64,000 bases of DNA. It comes from Tachypleus tridentatus. Its lineage: Eukaryota; Arthropoda; Merostomata; Xiphosura; Limulidae. This document shows, piece after piece, positions 46,084-56,285 of the stretch (the stretch's first letter is position 1; each line of letters opens with the position of its first letter). The stretch covers positions 53,064,107 through 53,128,106 of the forward strand of contig NC_134829.1 in NCBI RefSeq assembly GCF_004210375.1, written 5' to 3'. Both the position numbers and the translations under genes were made by a program. The notes beneath the pieces are model-generated. The model saw only the letters and a list, made by a program, of their open reading frames with translations, was not told the DNA's origin and did no database searches.

Positions 46084-46999
46084 ATGTTTCAGAAAAAGGT
46101 AAGACATTAATGATATTTGATATAAAACAATATAAATGAAAAGTTACAGAAACAAAGTAGAAATATTTAAAATAAACTAAAGTTATATGTTTAGGTGAAA
46201 CTATGTCTGGCTGTTTCTCTTCATACTTTGCATTTTTAGTTTAATTTACAAATCCAGTTCAAAGTATTAATCTTCAAGTTAACCAAATGGTACCACAAGA
46301 CTTAATCAACAATACAATTTGGTTTTACAATATGGTTTAATTTATTAATCTTCAAGTTAACCAAATGGTACCACAAGACTTAATCAACAATACAATTTGA
46401 TTTTACAATATGGTTTAATTTATTTTTTATCAAATGGACCACATGGTAACATAAGACTTGATCAACATCACGTTTTTTGTAGTTTTTTTCCTTCCGCTGT
46501 GTTTGTAAGAAGAGCTATAACGTCTCTTTACTTTTATCTATCCTTAAAGTTGTTTGTTATCATCTGGTTCACCGTTCTGGTTCTGGCTATACGAGCAGAG
46601 GAGAAAACTATTGATGAGAAAGAAGACTTACAGGCTGAGGCAACCGGGTACGGTGGCGGATATGGCGGAGGTTACGGTGGCGGATATGGCGGAGGTTACG
46701 GCGGAGGCTATGGTGGAGGTTACGGGGGAGGTATCGGCGGAATTGGTGGCATAGGTGGAATTGGTGGCATAGGTGGAATTGGAGGTTTTGGAGGAGGCGC
46801 TAGGCTTATTTCTATTCCAATAGGTCTTACTGGTGTTGTACTTGGAGGAGGCTATGGCGGTGGACTTGGTGGTTTTGGCGGTGGACTTGGTGGTTATGGT
46901 GGTGGACTTGGTGGCTATGGTGGTGGAGGTGGTGGCTATGGTGGTCGAGGTGGTCGAGGTGGAAGATATGGGGGACGATATGGCTGGTGGTGGGATTAA
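46084..46999 (+). CDS. Secreted glycine-rich structural protein, gene D (two coding exons)
   Basis: Exon 1 (46084-46098) encodes M-F-Q-K-K before a gtaag donor. Exon 2 is 46550-46999 after acceptor ccttaaag. The product is about 154 residues. The signal peptide covers residues 1-21 (ending A-I-R-A). Then follow K-E-D-L-Q-A-E-A-T-G-Y, seven G-G-Y-type repeats, Gly-Ile-Gly repeats, the island A-R-L-I-S-I-P-I-G-L-T-G near 89-100, Gly-Leu/Gly-Tyr repeats, an Arg-Gly-Gly stretch and C-terminus Y-G-W-W-W-D. An open frame upstream in the same frame as exon 2 is intron sequence; the mini-exon start is preferred because of TATA spacing, the consensus donor and the paralogues. The stop is followed by AG and gtcagt, so the 3'UTR is spliced. 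Paralogue D' lies 6.2 kb downstream in the second unit. Confidence 0.82.
46266..46421. repeat. 78-bp tandem duplication in gene D intron 1
   Basis: attaatcttcaagttaacca starts at 46266 and 46344. Gene D' has this segment once, which accounts exactly for the intron length difference (451 versus 373 bp). Confidence 0.93.
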
Positions 47000-47286
47000 A
47001 GGTCAGTATATGATCTATGTTTCAATATAAAACAACATCAAGAACAATTTGTTATCAAGTCATAATAACAGCCATTCATGTTAAACTTTAGTTACGTTTC
47101 ACCTGAGATAAGGGTTTGTTTCCATTCCAGTTATTTACATTAACCTTTATCAATTATGCAATGAAAATATGTTTTGTTAATATCTTTGTTTGTACACATG
47201 AAATAAATTATCTTTATTAAACATCAGTGGGAATGATGATCATTGTTGGCTCTACTTTCTATCTCTCATTAACATTTATTTTGCAG

Positions 47287-47450
47287 GACAAGTACCATCA
47301 TATCCACTTCAATCATTTGAAATCTTACCGTATCAGTGAGGTGTCCCTGATGTCGAAAAACTCCTGTTAGAAATGATAAAATTTTGTCTCCTGTAGTATA
47401 TGAAAAAACTGTAAAATTTCATCAAATAAAAACTGTTTAATTTTGATTAA
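47287..47450 (+). other. Probable 3'UTR exon of gene D
   Basis: The intron runs from 47002 (gtcagt) to acceptor catttattttgcag ending at 47286. AATAAA lies at 47425-47430. The exon is conserved in D' at 53400. Confidence 0.6.
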
Positions 47451-48125
47451 ATAACCAATTAGTTTTCTTTTAATAACGTTGCTTCTAAACGTTATTATAA
47501 AAACAAGAAATTATTGTACACCATTTCGCACTACTCTGTTAAAAATAAAGCACGTGATTACACGTTCTGGAAAATGTGTCAGATGGTTCGAGATTGGACA
47601 TTTGTTTGTACTGAAATACTGGTGTTCCGTTGATGAACCAATCAGGTGCAGTCTTACTTCACGAATTTATAAGTTTCAGAAGCTTTGATGATAAACTTAT
47701 AAATACTATTCCATGAAATAATATTCTTTAACTACTGTTGGTATAATTTGGTTTAAAATACTAAACCAGAGATTGTTTAAATATGTTCACAATGTTATTA
47801 ATATAATGCGAAATAAATTTCAATGCTATATCTCTGCTGTATAAGTATAGTTTAGAGGAAAACAGTGTAACTATTAATGGCTGTGGCAAAGAGAACATCT
47901 TAAATAACCAAGGGTTTTTAAAATGTTAAAATAACAAACCATACTTCAGTTAGGTAGTAATGTTTATATCATCAAGCACAAAACCATTAAAATAGTTCAA
48001 CAGTAATTATCCTGAAACATTACGATGAACAAGCATACAATTGACAGTTAACCCAAATATAGGATCGCAGTGTGTATGCAATATGATTGTTTAGTGGGCT
48101 GTTTACAAATGTCTTTTGTCATTTC
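47451..48125. other. 3' flank of gene D, no gene seen
   Basis: The sequence is highly similar to 53565-54243. A 69-codon open frame at 47479 is conserved in both units, but recent duplication alone explains that. The junction to unit 2 lies near 48125. Confidence 0.45.
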
Positions 48126-48889
48126 GTTTATTTGCATTGAGAAGATACCGTGTAAATTTCACATCTGCGTTGAGTGGATCAGGTGTAAATTTAAAATCTA
48201 TATTGTAAAGATAATGAAATATATGCAGTCAGTAAATTTCAAGCTGCTACGAAACAAAACTGTTTACTCAGGTTACAACATGTAAATAATAACAAAGGGC
48301 ATTTTATTTCTGTACTTTATTACACGTCTTCAAGTATAATTCCTACTAATAACTTTAACCACAAAACAATACAGAAATGGCTGCATATCGTTACACTGGT
48401 TCAAAATTTCTTGATCTATTGTACGTAAAAGTTTTCATTTTTGTCTTTGCCACAATGAGTGCACAGAGGTTATGGTTTCATTCCTTTGTGTGTGTTTGTC
48501 GGAGGTTACATTTTTATTTCTCTGTTTATCACCAAGATTTCTCCAAAACGGCTGAATGAATTTGGACGAAAATTGTTATACATATGGACATTGATATATG
48601 TCACAAGTTATTAGGTTTTGGAGATTCAAAGTGACAGAAAAGTTACGAAAATTCAAAAAATCTCCATGTGTTAACGTTGATTTTTCACACAGTATTTGCT
48701 ATACATTGGCGGTCGAAATCATTCGAATGCTGATAAAACATTATTTCTATTGTCCTGTAAAAACGGCGCGTGTTAATCGAAAATGACGGATATTCGGACA
48801 CGTTTCTATGTTTTTGTTTTTGAGGGCCACAACTGATCAATACTGCGTGGCAGAAGTATGCATTCCACTGATATGTTTTTCTTCTGTGA

Positions 48890-49062
48890 AGGCGTTATAA
48901 AGTGACAATCAATCCTATTTGTCACTGTTAAAAGAGTAGCTTAAGAGTTGGCCGTGGGCAGTAATGACTAGCTGCCCTTCCCCTTGTCTCACACTGCGAA
49001 ATTGGATTCGGATAACGCAGATAAACCTCATATAGGTTTGCGCGAAATTCGAACACAACGAA
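48890..49062 (+). mobile_element. Headless SINE (family 1), unit 2 copy
   Basis: Orthologous to the element at 43690: gaaggcgttataaagtgaca ... gcgcgaaattcgaacacaac, with the same missing head. Confidence 0.8.
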
Positions 49063-49556
49063 CGACATTGGTTTTCAATGTCAAATAAAATCCATCTATT
49101 GGTCGAATTTTGCGTCCGATTTATAGCATTAGGCTTAGAAAGAAATTTATTCCTAAAGGAAAATTCAATAAAGAACAAAATATATAAAACAATAAATTTT
49201 ATTTGACCGCCACATTGATCAGTAATCATAAAATTGTCGAAAAGTACAAAGTAATAATTAACTTTGTGTGAGAGAAAAATGGTTTAAACTTACCTTTTAA
49301 GGCTTGTTTGTATAAATATATTTGTTTCTTTATTTCGAACATTCGCGAAATACAGATAAAGGTTGATCCCACCAAACGGCATTATATTATAACAGTCTGT
49401 CAAGAGAGATGGCAGCTTATCAACGGTACACGCCGCCAACAATGGAACCTCTCTAATGGAATAATGAGATTTCACTGTCACTCTTATAATGCACTGGCAG
49501 TTTTCCAGGGCGGAGAAGAATCTGTAGTAACGGATCACAAAATATGGAATCTGGGA

Positions 49557-49685
49557 TTTACAGTTTGCCGCGATAATCATTAGGCCATGTCCGACACAAG
49601 AAAATAAACGCTAAAATCAGGGATTCCATTCTACTTGGTGGACTTGACACATAGCCCGATGTGGTTTTGCTACAAGAAAACACAC
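49557..49685 (+). mobile_element. Degenerate tRNA-derived SINE (family 2) in unit-2-specific segment
   Basis: cgctaaaatcagggattcca, then cttggtggacttgacacata and gcccgatgtggttttgctac, then a CA-rich tail. It is absent from unit 1. Confidence 0.6.
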
Positions 49686-49788
49686 ACAAAAGAAAATGAA
49701 AAAAGTGAAAAAGGATATTGTAACTTCGATCACCAGAGGGAGCTTGAAAAGAAAACGATTACGACATTTAACATTTCTGGTACTCATA

Positions 49789-49925
49789 ATGTCTTCCAGT
49801 GGCACAACGTTATGTTTGTGTAGTTGAAACGCTAAAATCCAGGTTTCAATACCCGTGGAGTGCAGAGAACACTTTGTCCACTGTGTAGTTTTCTGTTTAA
49901 TTTCAAATAAATAAGCAAACGAATT
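49789..49925 (+). mobile_element. SINE of the second tRNA-derived family in unit-2-specific segment
   Basis: cttccagtggcacaacgtta, gaaacgctaaaatccaggtt, tcaatacccgtggagtgcag and a tail aatttcaaataaataagcaaa. It is absent from unit 1. Confidence 0.65.
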
Positions 49926-50039
49926 GCTCACACTTATAAAACCTTTCAAAATTCCTGTTTTTGTACACACAGGTTGGATGTACCAGCATGTACAGGTTTT
50001 GGAGTATTAATGCAATTAAGATTAATTATCTATTTTTTG

Positions 50040-50305
50040 TGTGTTTTTTTTGTAATTTCGCGCAAAGCTACACGAGGGCTCTCTGCGCTAGTCGTCCTTA
50101 ATTTAACAGTGTAAAACTACAGTGAAGTCAGCTAGTCATCACCACCCACCACTAATTCTTGGGTTATTCTTTTACCATCGAATAGTGGGATTGAGCGTTA
50201 CATTATAATTCCCACACGACTGAAAGCACGAGCATATTTAACGCGACGAAAATTCGAACTCGCGATTACAAGTGAAGTGACCTAACCACCTGGTGATATC
50301 GGCCA
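50040..50305 (-). mobile_element. tRNA-derived SINE (family 1), full length, in unit-2-specific segment
   Basis: The reverse-oriented element runs from tttgtaatttcgcgcaaagc to cacctggtgatatcggcc. The head is diverged (acgcgacgaaaattcgaact). It is absent from unit 1 together with about 600 bp of neighbouring DNA. Confidence 0.85.
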
Positions 50306-51280
50306 TAAAGAGACATACAAAGGAAATATTACACACACTATAATTACACAACGTTACAGTGTACGACTAGAGAGACAAAAGATTGTGTAGTGGGCAAAGC
50401 GTTGTGTGCAACATACGTAAAATATGTAGAAAAAGGTAAGCACAGAGCTACACAATGGTGTGCTATGCTCACCGTGGATATCGAAACTCGATTGTTAAAA
50501 TTGTAAGACATTTTTTTAGTTTTACAGTTGAGTTACTAGAACCAAAACAAACAGATATGACCTTATCTACCACTTGTTTGTTTACTTTATTGAAGGACAA
50601 AACTTTACAGTAGGCCATCCTTACTCTGTTCACCGTGGGAAATTGAATTTCGAATTTTAGCTTTGTAGGCCTGTTAATTTATAGTTAACCCACGAGGGTA
50701 AGTAAATAAAATTACACATTAATGAAGAAATCTTAGGTTATCTTTGTAATTTGGCGTAATATCGAACTGTGGCTATTAAATGAACAGTCGTAAACACGAA
50801 ATAACAAATATGTACTTATGTTACTTGTATAGATACTAAAGAAGCTACACGTTTTACTTCTACAGATATTCCAGAAGCTACATGTTTTACTTCTACAAAT
50901 ATTCCAGAAGCTACACGTTTTACTTATGTAGATATTACAGAACCTACACGTTGCTAAAATGTCTATATTTCTAAATCGACTACCAATATATGTATATATA
51001 TTTTTACCATCGTGCAGAAGAGAAATAAATATTTTAAAAAAATTTTTTGATTGGTCAATAAAGCTGTACTCTATGGACACTCGTTTTAAAAGGTGACTGA
51101 AAGAGGTTTTAAACTTGTAACAGCAGTTATTGTTCACCAGAGACTTCCAACCAGAGTGAAGAGTCATTATCGGTCACCAATTCATTGATAAAGAATGTAA
51201 GACAGAAAGAAGAAAATTATACTTTCTTTTGGTAACCGCAAGAAGTTCAATAAACACCATGTCAGTTTCCATTCAGGTGA
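50306..51280. other. Non-coding duplicated DNA, no gene seen
   Basis: Corresponds to 44265-45195 of unit 1. The agaagctacatgttttactt tandem repeat here has one more copy than in unit 1. A diverged minus-strand SINE head is near 50630-50680. Confidence 0.45.
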
Positions 51281-51550
51281 GGTCCGGCATGGTTAGTTAA
51301 TTAGCGTGATCGAATCGTAATCTCAAAGTCGCGAGTTCGAATTCCCGTCCACCAAACATGCTTGCCCTATCAGCTATAGTGAGCCTTATAATGTGACGGT
51401 AAATCCCACTATACGTTGGTAAAGTAGTAGCCTGAAATTTTAAAGTGAGTGGTAAAGACTAGTTGCCATCCCTCTGGTCTTACACCACTAAATTAGGAAC
51501 AAGTAGCGAAGATAGCACTCGTGTAGTTTTGCGCGAAATTTAAAAACGAA
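51281..51550 (+). mobile_element. tRNA-derived SINE (family 1), unit 2 copy
   Basis: gtccggcatggttagttaat ... gcgagttcgaattcccgtcc ... gcgcgaaatttaaaaacgaa. Orthologous to the copy at 45196; box B is better preserved here. Confidence 0.88.
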
Positions 51551-52144
51551 CAAACCATTCCGTAGAATTTATTTAGACGTAAAAAACTAATTACCTTATT
51601 CCTTCGAAGTATATGCCCTTCGATAGTAGTGTAAAAAAGACACTTCGTAATCAGGAATCAGAATAGAAGTTTCTCATACTCCTAGAAATGAATGTTGTAG
51701 TTAATTATTAATAAGACCTGTTATGAGAATATTATTTACTTTTGAGACACGTTCTTTGTTAAGTTTGCTACAATAACAATAGTATTTACTTAGAATGTCA
51801 GCAGAACGAAGAAGAAATCGTGAGCACTACATACAATTTTTGTTTTTCTGGAAAGATACGTTTGTCTGGAAACTGAATTAATTTTCTTGTAGTAATACTA
51901 GTTTTACCTACTCATGCGGAACTTATAAATATATATATATATATTTGTTTTGTATAAGTGTAATAAAGCTAGTTTATAAATATATTTGTTAGAATGTTCA
52001 TTGGCCTATTAATACACCCGTTTTGTTTTGTTTTTAGCTCCTGCCAAAAGTGTGACGTTTTAGCGATAAAAGGTTTCTAAAACTACTTGGAAGGTGTGGC
52101 CTTCAGCCACAACAAGAAAATAGTAAAAAATCTCTTCACGATGA

Positions 52145-52234
52145 CACGTGGTGTTAATAAACCAATTGAAGAGCTCTATTTGAGAAAATATTATGACAAC
52201 TTTACGCATCGTTTATTGACTCTGACTATAAATA
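52145..52234 (+). promoter_or_regulatory. Core promoter of glycine-rich gene D': CACGTG and TATA
   Basis: CACGTG at 52145-52150 and TATAAATA at 52227-52234 keep the 82-bp spacing, with the ATG 68 bp after TATA. Nothing in the visible promoter suggests loss of activity. Confidence 0.6.
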
Positions 52235-52294
52235 TGACAATGAGCACAACTAGAAGCCACATCACTCACAAGTTTCGTTTAGAAACCACCAAAG

Positions 52295-53126
52295 ATGTTT
52301 CAGAAAAAGGTAAGACATTAATGATATTTGATATAAAACAATATAAATGAAAAGTTACAGAAACAAAGTAGAAATATTTAAAATAAACTAAAGTTATATG
52401 TTTAGGTGAAACTATGTCTGGCTGTTTCTCTTCATACTTTGCATTTTTAGTTTAATTTACAAATCCAGTTCAAAGTATTAATCTTCAAGTTAACCAAATG
52501 GTACCACAAGACTTAATCAACAATACAATTTGATTTTACAATATGGTTTAATTTATTTTTTATCAAATGGACCACATGGTAACATAAGACTTGATCAACA
52601 TCACGTTTTTTGTAGTTTTTTTCCTTCCGCTGTGTTTGTAAGAAGAGCTATAACGTCTCTTTACTTTTATCTATCCTTAAAGTTGTTTGTTATCATCTGG
52701 TTCACCGTTCTGGTTCTGGCTATACGAGCAGAGGAGAAAACTATTGATGAGAAAGAAGACTTACAGGCTGAGGCAACCGGGTACGGTGGCGGATATGGCG
52801 GAGGTTACGGCGGAGGCTATGGCGGAGGTTACGGGGGAGGTATCGGCGGAATTGGTGGCATTGGTGGAATTGGAGGTTTTGGAGGAGGCGCTAGGCTTAT
52901 TTCTATTCCAATAGGTCTTACTGGTGTTGTACTTGGAGGAGGCTATGGCGGTGGACTTGGTGGTTTCGGCGGTGGACTTGGTGGTTTTGGCGGTGGACTT
53001 GGTGGTTATGGTGGTGGACTTGGTGGCTATGGTGGTGGAGGTGGTGGCTATGGTGGTAGAGGTGGTCGAGGTGGAAGATATGGGGGGACGATATGGCTGG
53101 TGGTGGGATTAAAGGTCAGTATATGA
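52295..53126 (+). CDS. Secreted glycine-rich structural protein, gene D' with altered C-terminus
   Basis: Exon 1 (52295-52309) again encodes M-F-Q-K-K; exon 2 starts at 52683. The signal peptide, K-E-D-L-Q-A-E-A-T-G-Y segment and A-R-L-I-S-I-P-I-G-L-T-G island are identical to gene D. The first glycine block is shorter (five instead of seven G-G-Y-type repeats) and the second has one extra G-L-G-G-F-G-G unit. Near 53085 a G run is one base longer than in D, so the normal Y-G-W-W-W-D ending is replaced by T-I-W-L-V-V-G-L-K. Without 3' splicing the frame stops at 53126 (about 152 residues). If the conserved intron (53115-53399) is removed, it continues for 27 residues into the former 3'UTR exon and stops at 53483 (about 176 residues). 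A homopolymer sequencing error is an alternative explanation. Confidence 0.72.
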
Positions 53127-53399
53127 TCTATGTTTCAATATAAAACAACATTGAGAACAAATGTTATCAAGTCATAATAACAGCCATTCATGTTAAACTT
53201 TGGTTACGTTTCACCTGAGATAAGGGTTTGTTCCCCTTCCAGTTATTTACATTAACCTTTTATCAATTATGCAATGAAAATATGTTTTGTTAATATCTTT
53301 GTTTGTACACATGAAATAAATTATCTTTATTAAACATCAGTGGGAATGATGATCATTGTTGGCTCTACTTTCTATCTCTCATTAACATTTATTTTGCAG

Positions 53400-53560
53400 G
53401 ACAAGTACCATCATATCCACTTCAATCTTTTGAAATCTTACTGTATCAGTGAGGTGTCCCTGATGTCGAAAAACTCCTGTTAGAAATGATAAAATTTTGT
53501 CTCCTGTAGTATATGAAAAAACTGTAAAATTTCATCAAATAAAAACTGTTTAATTTTGAT
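53400..53560 (+). other. 3' exon of gene D' (3'UTR in gene D)
   Basis: Acceptor catttattttgcag ends at 53399 and AATAAA lies at 53538-53543. In the shifted frame of D' the exon would encode 27 residues beginning D-K-Y-H-H-I-H-F and end with TAG at 53481-53483. Confidence 0.55.
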
Positions 53561-54243
53561 TAAATAACCAATTAGTTTTCTTTTTAATAACATTGCTTCT
53601 AAACGTTATTATAAAAACAAGAAATTATTGTACACCATTTCGCACTACTCTGTTAAAAATAAAGCACGTGATTACACGTTCTGGAAAATGTGTCAGATGG
53701 TTCGAGATTGGACATTTGTTTGTACTGAAATACTGGTGTTCCGTTGATGAACCAATCAGGTGCAGTCTTACTTCACGAATTTATAAGTTTCAGAAGCTTT
53801 GATGATGAAACTTATAAATACTATTCCATGAAATGATATTCTTTAACTACTGTTGGTATAATTTGGTTTAAAATACTAAACTAGAGATTGTTTAAATATG
53901 TTCACAATGTTATTAATATAATGCGAAATAAATTTCAATGCTATATCTCTGCAGTATAAGTATAGTTTTGAGGAAAACAGCGTAACTATTAATGGCTGTG
54001 GCAAAGAGAACATCTTAAATAACCAAGGGTTTTTAAAATGTTAAAATAACAAACCATTCTTCAGTTAGGTATTAATGTTTATATCATTCAAGCACAAAAC
54101 CATTAAAATAGTTCAACAGTAATTATCCTGAAACATTACGATGAATAAAGCATACAATGGACAGTTAACCCAATTCTCTGGATCGTAGTGTGTATGCAAT
54201 ATGATTGTCTAGTGTGGTGTTTACAGATGTCTTTTATCACATC

Positions 54244-54610
54244 ATGTGAAAAATGTATCGCGTTTTTTTTTAAACAAAATAAATTGAATAGAATGCATTG
54301 TTGGCAAAAATCTTTAATGCCATGGGTGCTTTTAGGTTTGCTAACTTTTCGCTATGATTATTTTCACTGTTTCTTCTACACATCATGTCAACAGGGAAAT
54401 ATTCAATCCAATTCAAAACAATTTATTCGACATGGTAGAATAAAATCATGCATTTATATAATTCAGCACAAACAATGATAGACGTTCATGTCTATATGAA
54501 ATTTTGAAAATTGCAAAACAGAAATGAATTTTTCCATCACCCGCTCTTGAAAAAAAATATGTTAATAATATATAACGTTCTTTTTTCTACAATTAACAGT
54601 TGCCCATTTT
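54244..54610. other. Intergenic DNA, no gene seen
   Basis: Sequence beyond the duplication. A 96-codon frame (54188-54478) begins inside the duplicated flank and is not supported in unit 1. Confidence 0.4.
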
Positions 54611-54838
54611 GTTGTTTGCTTCTTTTTGAATTTCGCGCAAAGCTACTCGAGAGTTATCTGCGCTAGCTGTCCCTAATTTAGCAGTGTAAGACTAGAGGGA
54701 AGGCAGTTAGTCATCACCACCCACCTCCAACTCTTGAGCCACTCTTTTACGAACGAATAGTGGGTTGACCGTCACATTATAACGCTACCACGGCTGAAAA
54801 GGCAAGCATATTTCGTGCGACCTCTTCATGCCGAGCCT
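54611..54838 (-). mobile_element. tRNA-derived SINE (family 1), head partly deleted
   Basis: The reverse-oriented body is well preserved (tagcagtgtaagactagagg; taccacggctgaaaaggcaa). Between tttcgtgcgacc and tcttcatgccgagcc the box-B-to-box-A part is missing. Confidence 0.85.
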
Positions 54839-55645
54839 ATTTCGGTGTTAACAGATATATTTTTACTATTCGGTTTTATCATAAGCTGTGCTCAATTCTT
54901 CATGGATGTATCATTATTATTTTGTTGATGTTACTTTAATTTATTAATATTTTCTATGAATTATATTTCGAAGCATATTTCGTGCTGGGCAATTTTTAAA
55001 CTCTCAAACACTAATTAGTACTAGTGGCTGTAAAAATGTGGTGCGTTCATATTATGCTATTCGCTTCTCTGCACTTAAAGTGTTGGATTTTATTCATGAA
55101 TTTACACAAATTTTGCACCCGTTGTTCTGATAACGTTATTAAGACTCTTCAGCAAATATTCATGATTTCAGTTTGTTTGATTTTTCTATTTTTGATGGTA
55201 AACGTTTAAGAGACTCATACATTGTATAACAGGTCTGCTTCTTTCAATCACGTTGAAACTTAACAAACTAAGCTAGCTAGGCCTAACGCGCTATTATTTA
55301 ACTGGTAGTTGATAACAATTATTTAGTATTTCTTCAACAGTTAATAGATCGCGTTTGATCATTTCTTCAATGTCTTATGTTCGTTCTTATTTCTATTTTA
55401 ATTTATATAATGTTTCTTTCAAACAATAATCTTATTTATTTGTATCTTCATTTCTTTACTGTATATATTTGATTTATGTTGTCATCACTTCCTGTTTCCA
55501 CGTACAGCTTTCACATCTCTCTTTACACAAAAATTGGTGAGTTGGTTTAAACCTGACTTTCAATATTTACAGAGTGACTTATTATCTTGGATGTGTTTGA
55601 GTGAACTAGTATTTTGTAAAATACAGTTATATTTCAGTTGTATAT
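54839..55645. other. Intergenic DNA, no gene seen
   Basis: AT-rich, no exon or repeat recognised. The 61-codon frame at 55024 has no supporting features. Confidence 0.4.
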
Positions 55646-55858
55646 GGCCCGACATGGCCAGGTTGTATGCTCGCCCTTTCAGCCGTGGAGACGTTTTAAA
55701 TAAACGGTCAATCCCACTATTCATTGGTAAAGAGTAGCCCAAGAGTTGGCGGTGAGTGGTGATGACTAGCTGCCTTCCCACTAGTCTTACACTGCTAAAT
55801 TAGGGATAGCTAGCGCAGATAGCCTTCGTGTAGCTTAGCGCGAAATTAAAACAAACAA
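55646..55858 (+). mobile_element. tRNA-derived SINE (family 1) with most of its tRNA head deleted
   Basis: ggcccgacatggccaggttg joins directly to tatgctcgccctttcagccg, skipping the box-B half of the head (about 65 bp). The body and tail are intact. Opposite-strand open frames here are SINE translations. Confidence 0.88.
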
Positions 55859-56165
55859 TTATATGAATGATTAATATTTATAACTAAGCTCCTACTTATT
55901 TCTTTGAAAACGTAGACAGGAAATAAAGATTTAAAGTTGTTGGCACTGAAGTAGATTTCTTTAACTAATTACAAACATTAGATGAGTAACGGCGCCACCT
56001 AGATATCGTTTCATAGTAAAATAAAATGTCTTTTAAAGCTAAGATGTTAGTGATTTAACATGAACTTATGAGTTCGAGTTAAGATGCTAGTAATTTCAAA
56101 TGGTGATTCTTTAATTTTTTCTAGAACGTAGATATGCATAGCTGCTGTTAGGGTGATGCGTGGAA

Positions 56166-56285
56166 CTAACACTTTATTCTCAGGTTTCATACTAAACTTC
56201 ACCGTGAAATTAACACCATATTTTCAGGTTTTATAAACTTCAGCGTGAAACTAACACTTTATTCTCAGGTTTCATAATAAAATTC
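56166..56285. repeat. ~50-bp tandem repeat, 2-3 diverged copies
   Basis: caccgtgaaattaacac / cagcgtgaaactaacac and ttctcaggtttcataataaa phrases recur with 45-55-bp spacing. Confidence 0.6.

Larger units (their letters stand above)
42820..48125. repeat. Tandem segmental duplication, unit 1 (carries gene D)
   Basis: The segment is repeated head-to-tail by unit 2 (about 48126-54243). Shared landmarks in the same order include ggttacaac-taaataataac, a truncated SINE, the ccgccaaca block, another SINE, the promoter, gene D and a long 3' flank ending gtgtgtatgcaatatgattg. Compared with unit 2 it lacks about 870 bp near 44240 and about 125 bp near 45500, and has an extra 78-bp intron duplication. 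Boundaries are approximate. Confidence 0.9.
48126..54243. repeat. Tandem segmental duplication, unit 2 (carries gene D')
   Basis: Head-to-tail copy of unit 1. The promoter-gene-3' flank part (about 51720-54190) is nearly identical to 45510-48070 by eye, while 48200-48890 is visibly more diverged from 42980-43690. Unit 2 has about 870 bp extra near 49450-50320 and about 125 bp extra near 51590-51715. Confidence 0.9.

Noticed and set aside
45783-46139. 118-codon open frame upstream of and overlapping gene D exon 1
   Set aside because: The equivalent frame is interrupted in unit 2 and it contains the CACGTG and TATA elements of the promoter, so it is best read as non-coding.
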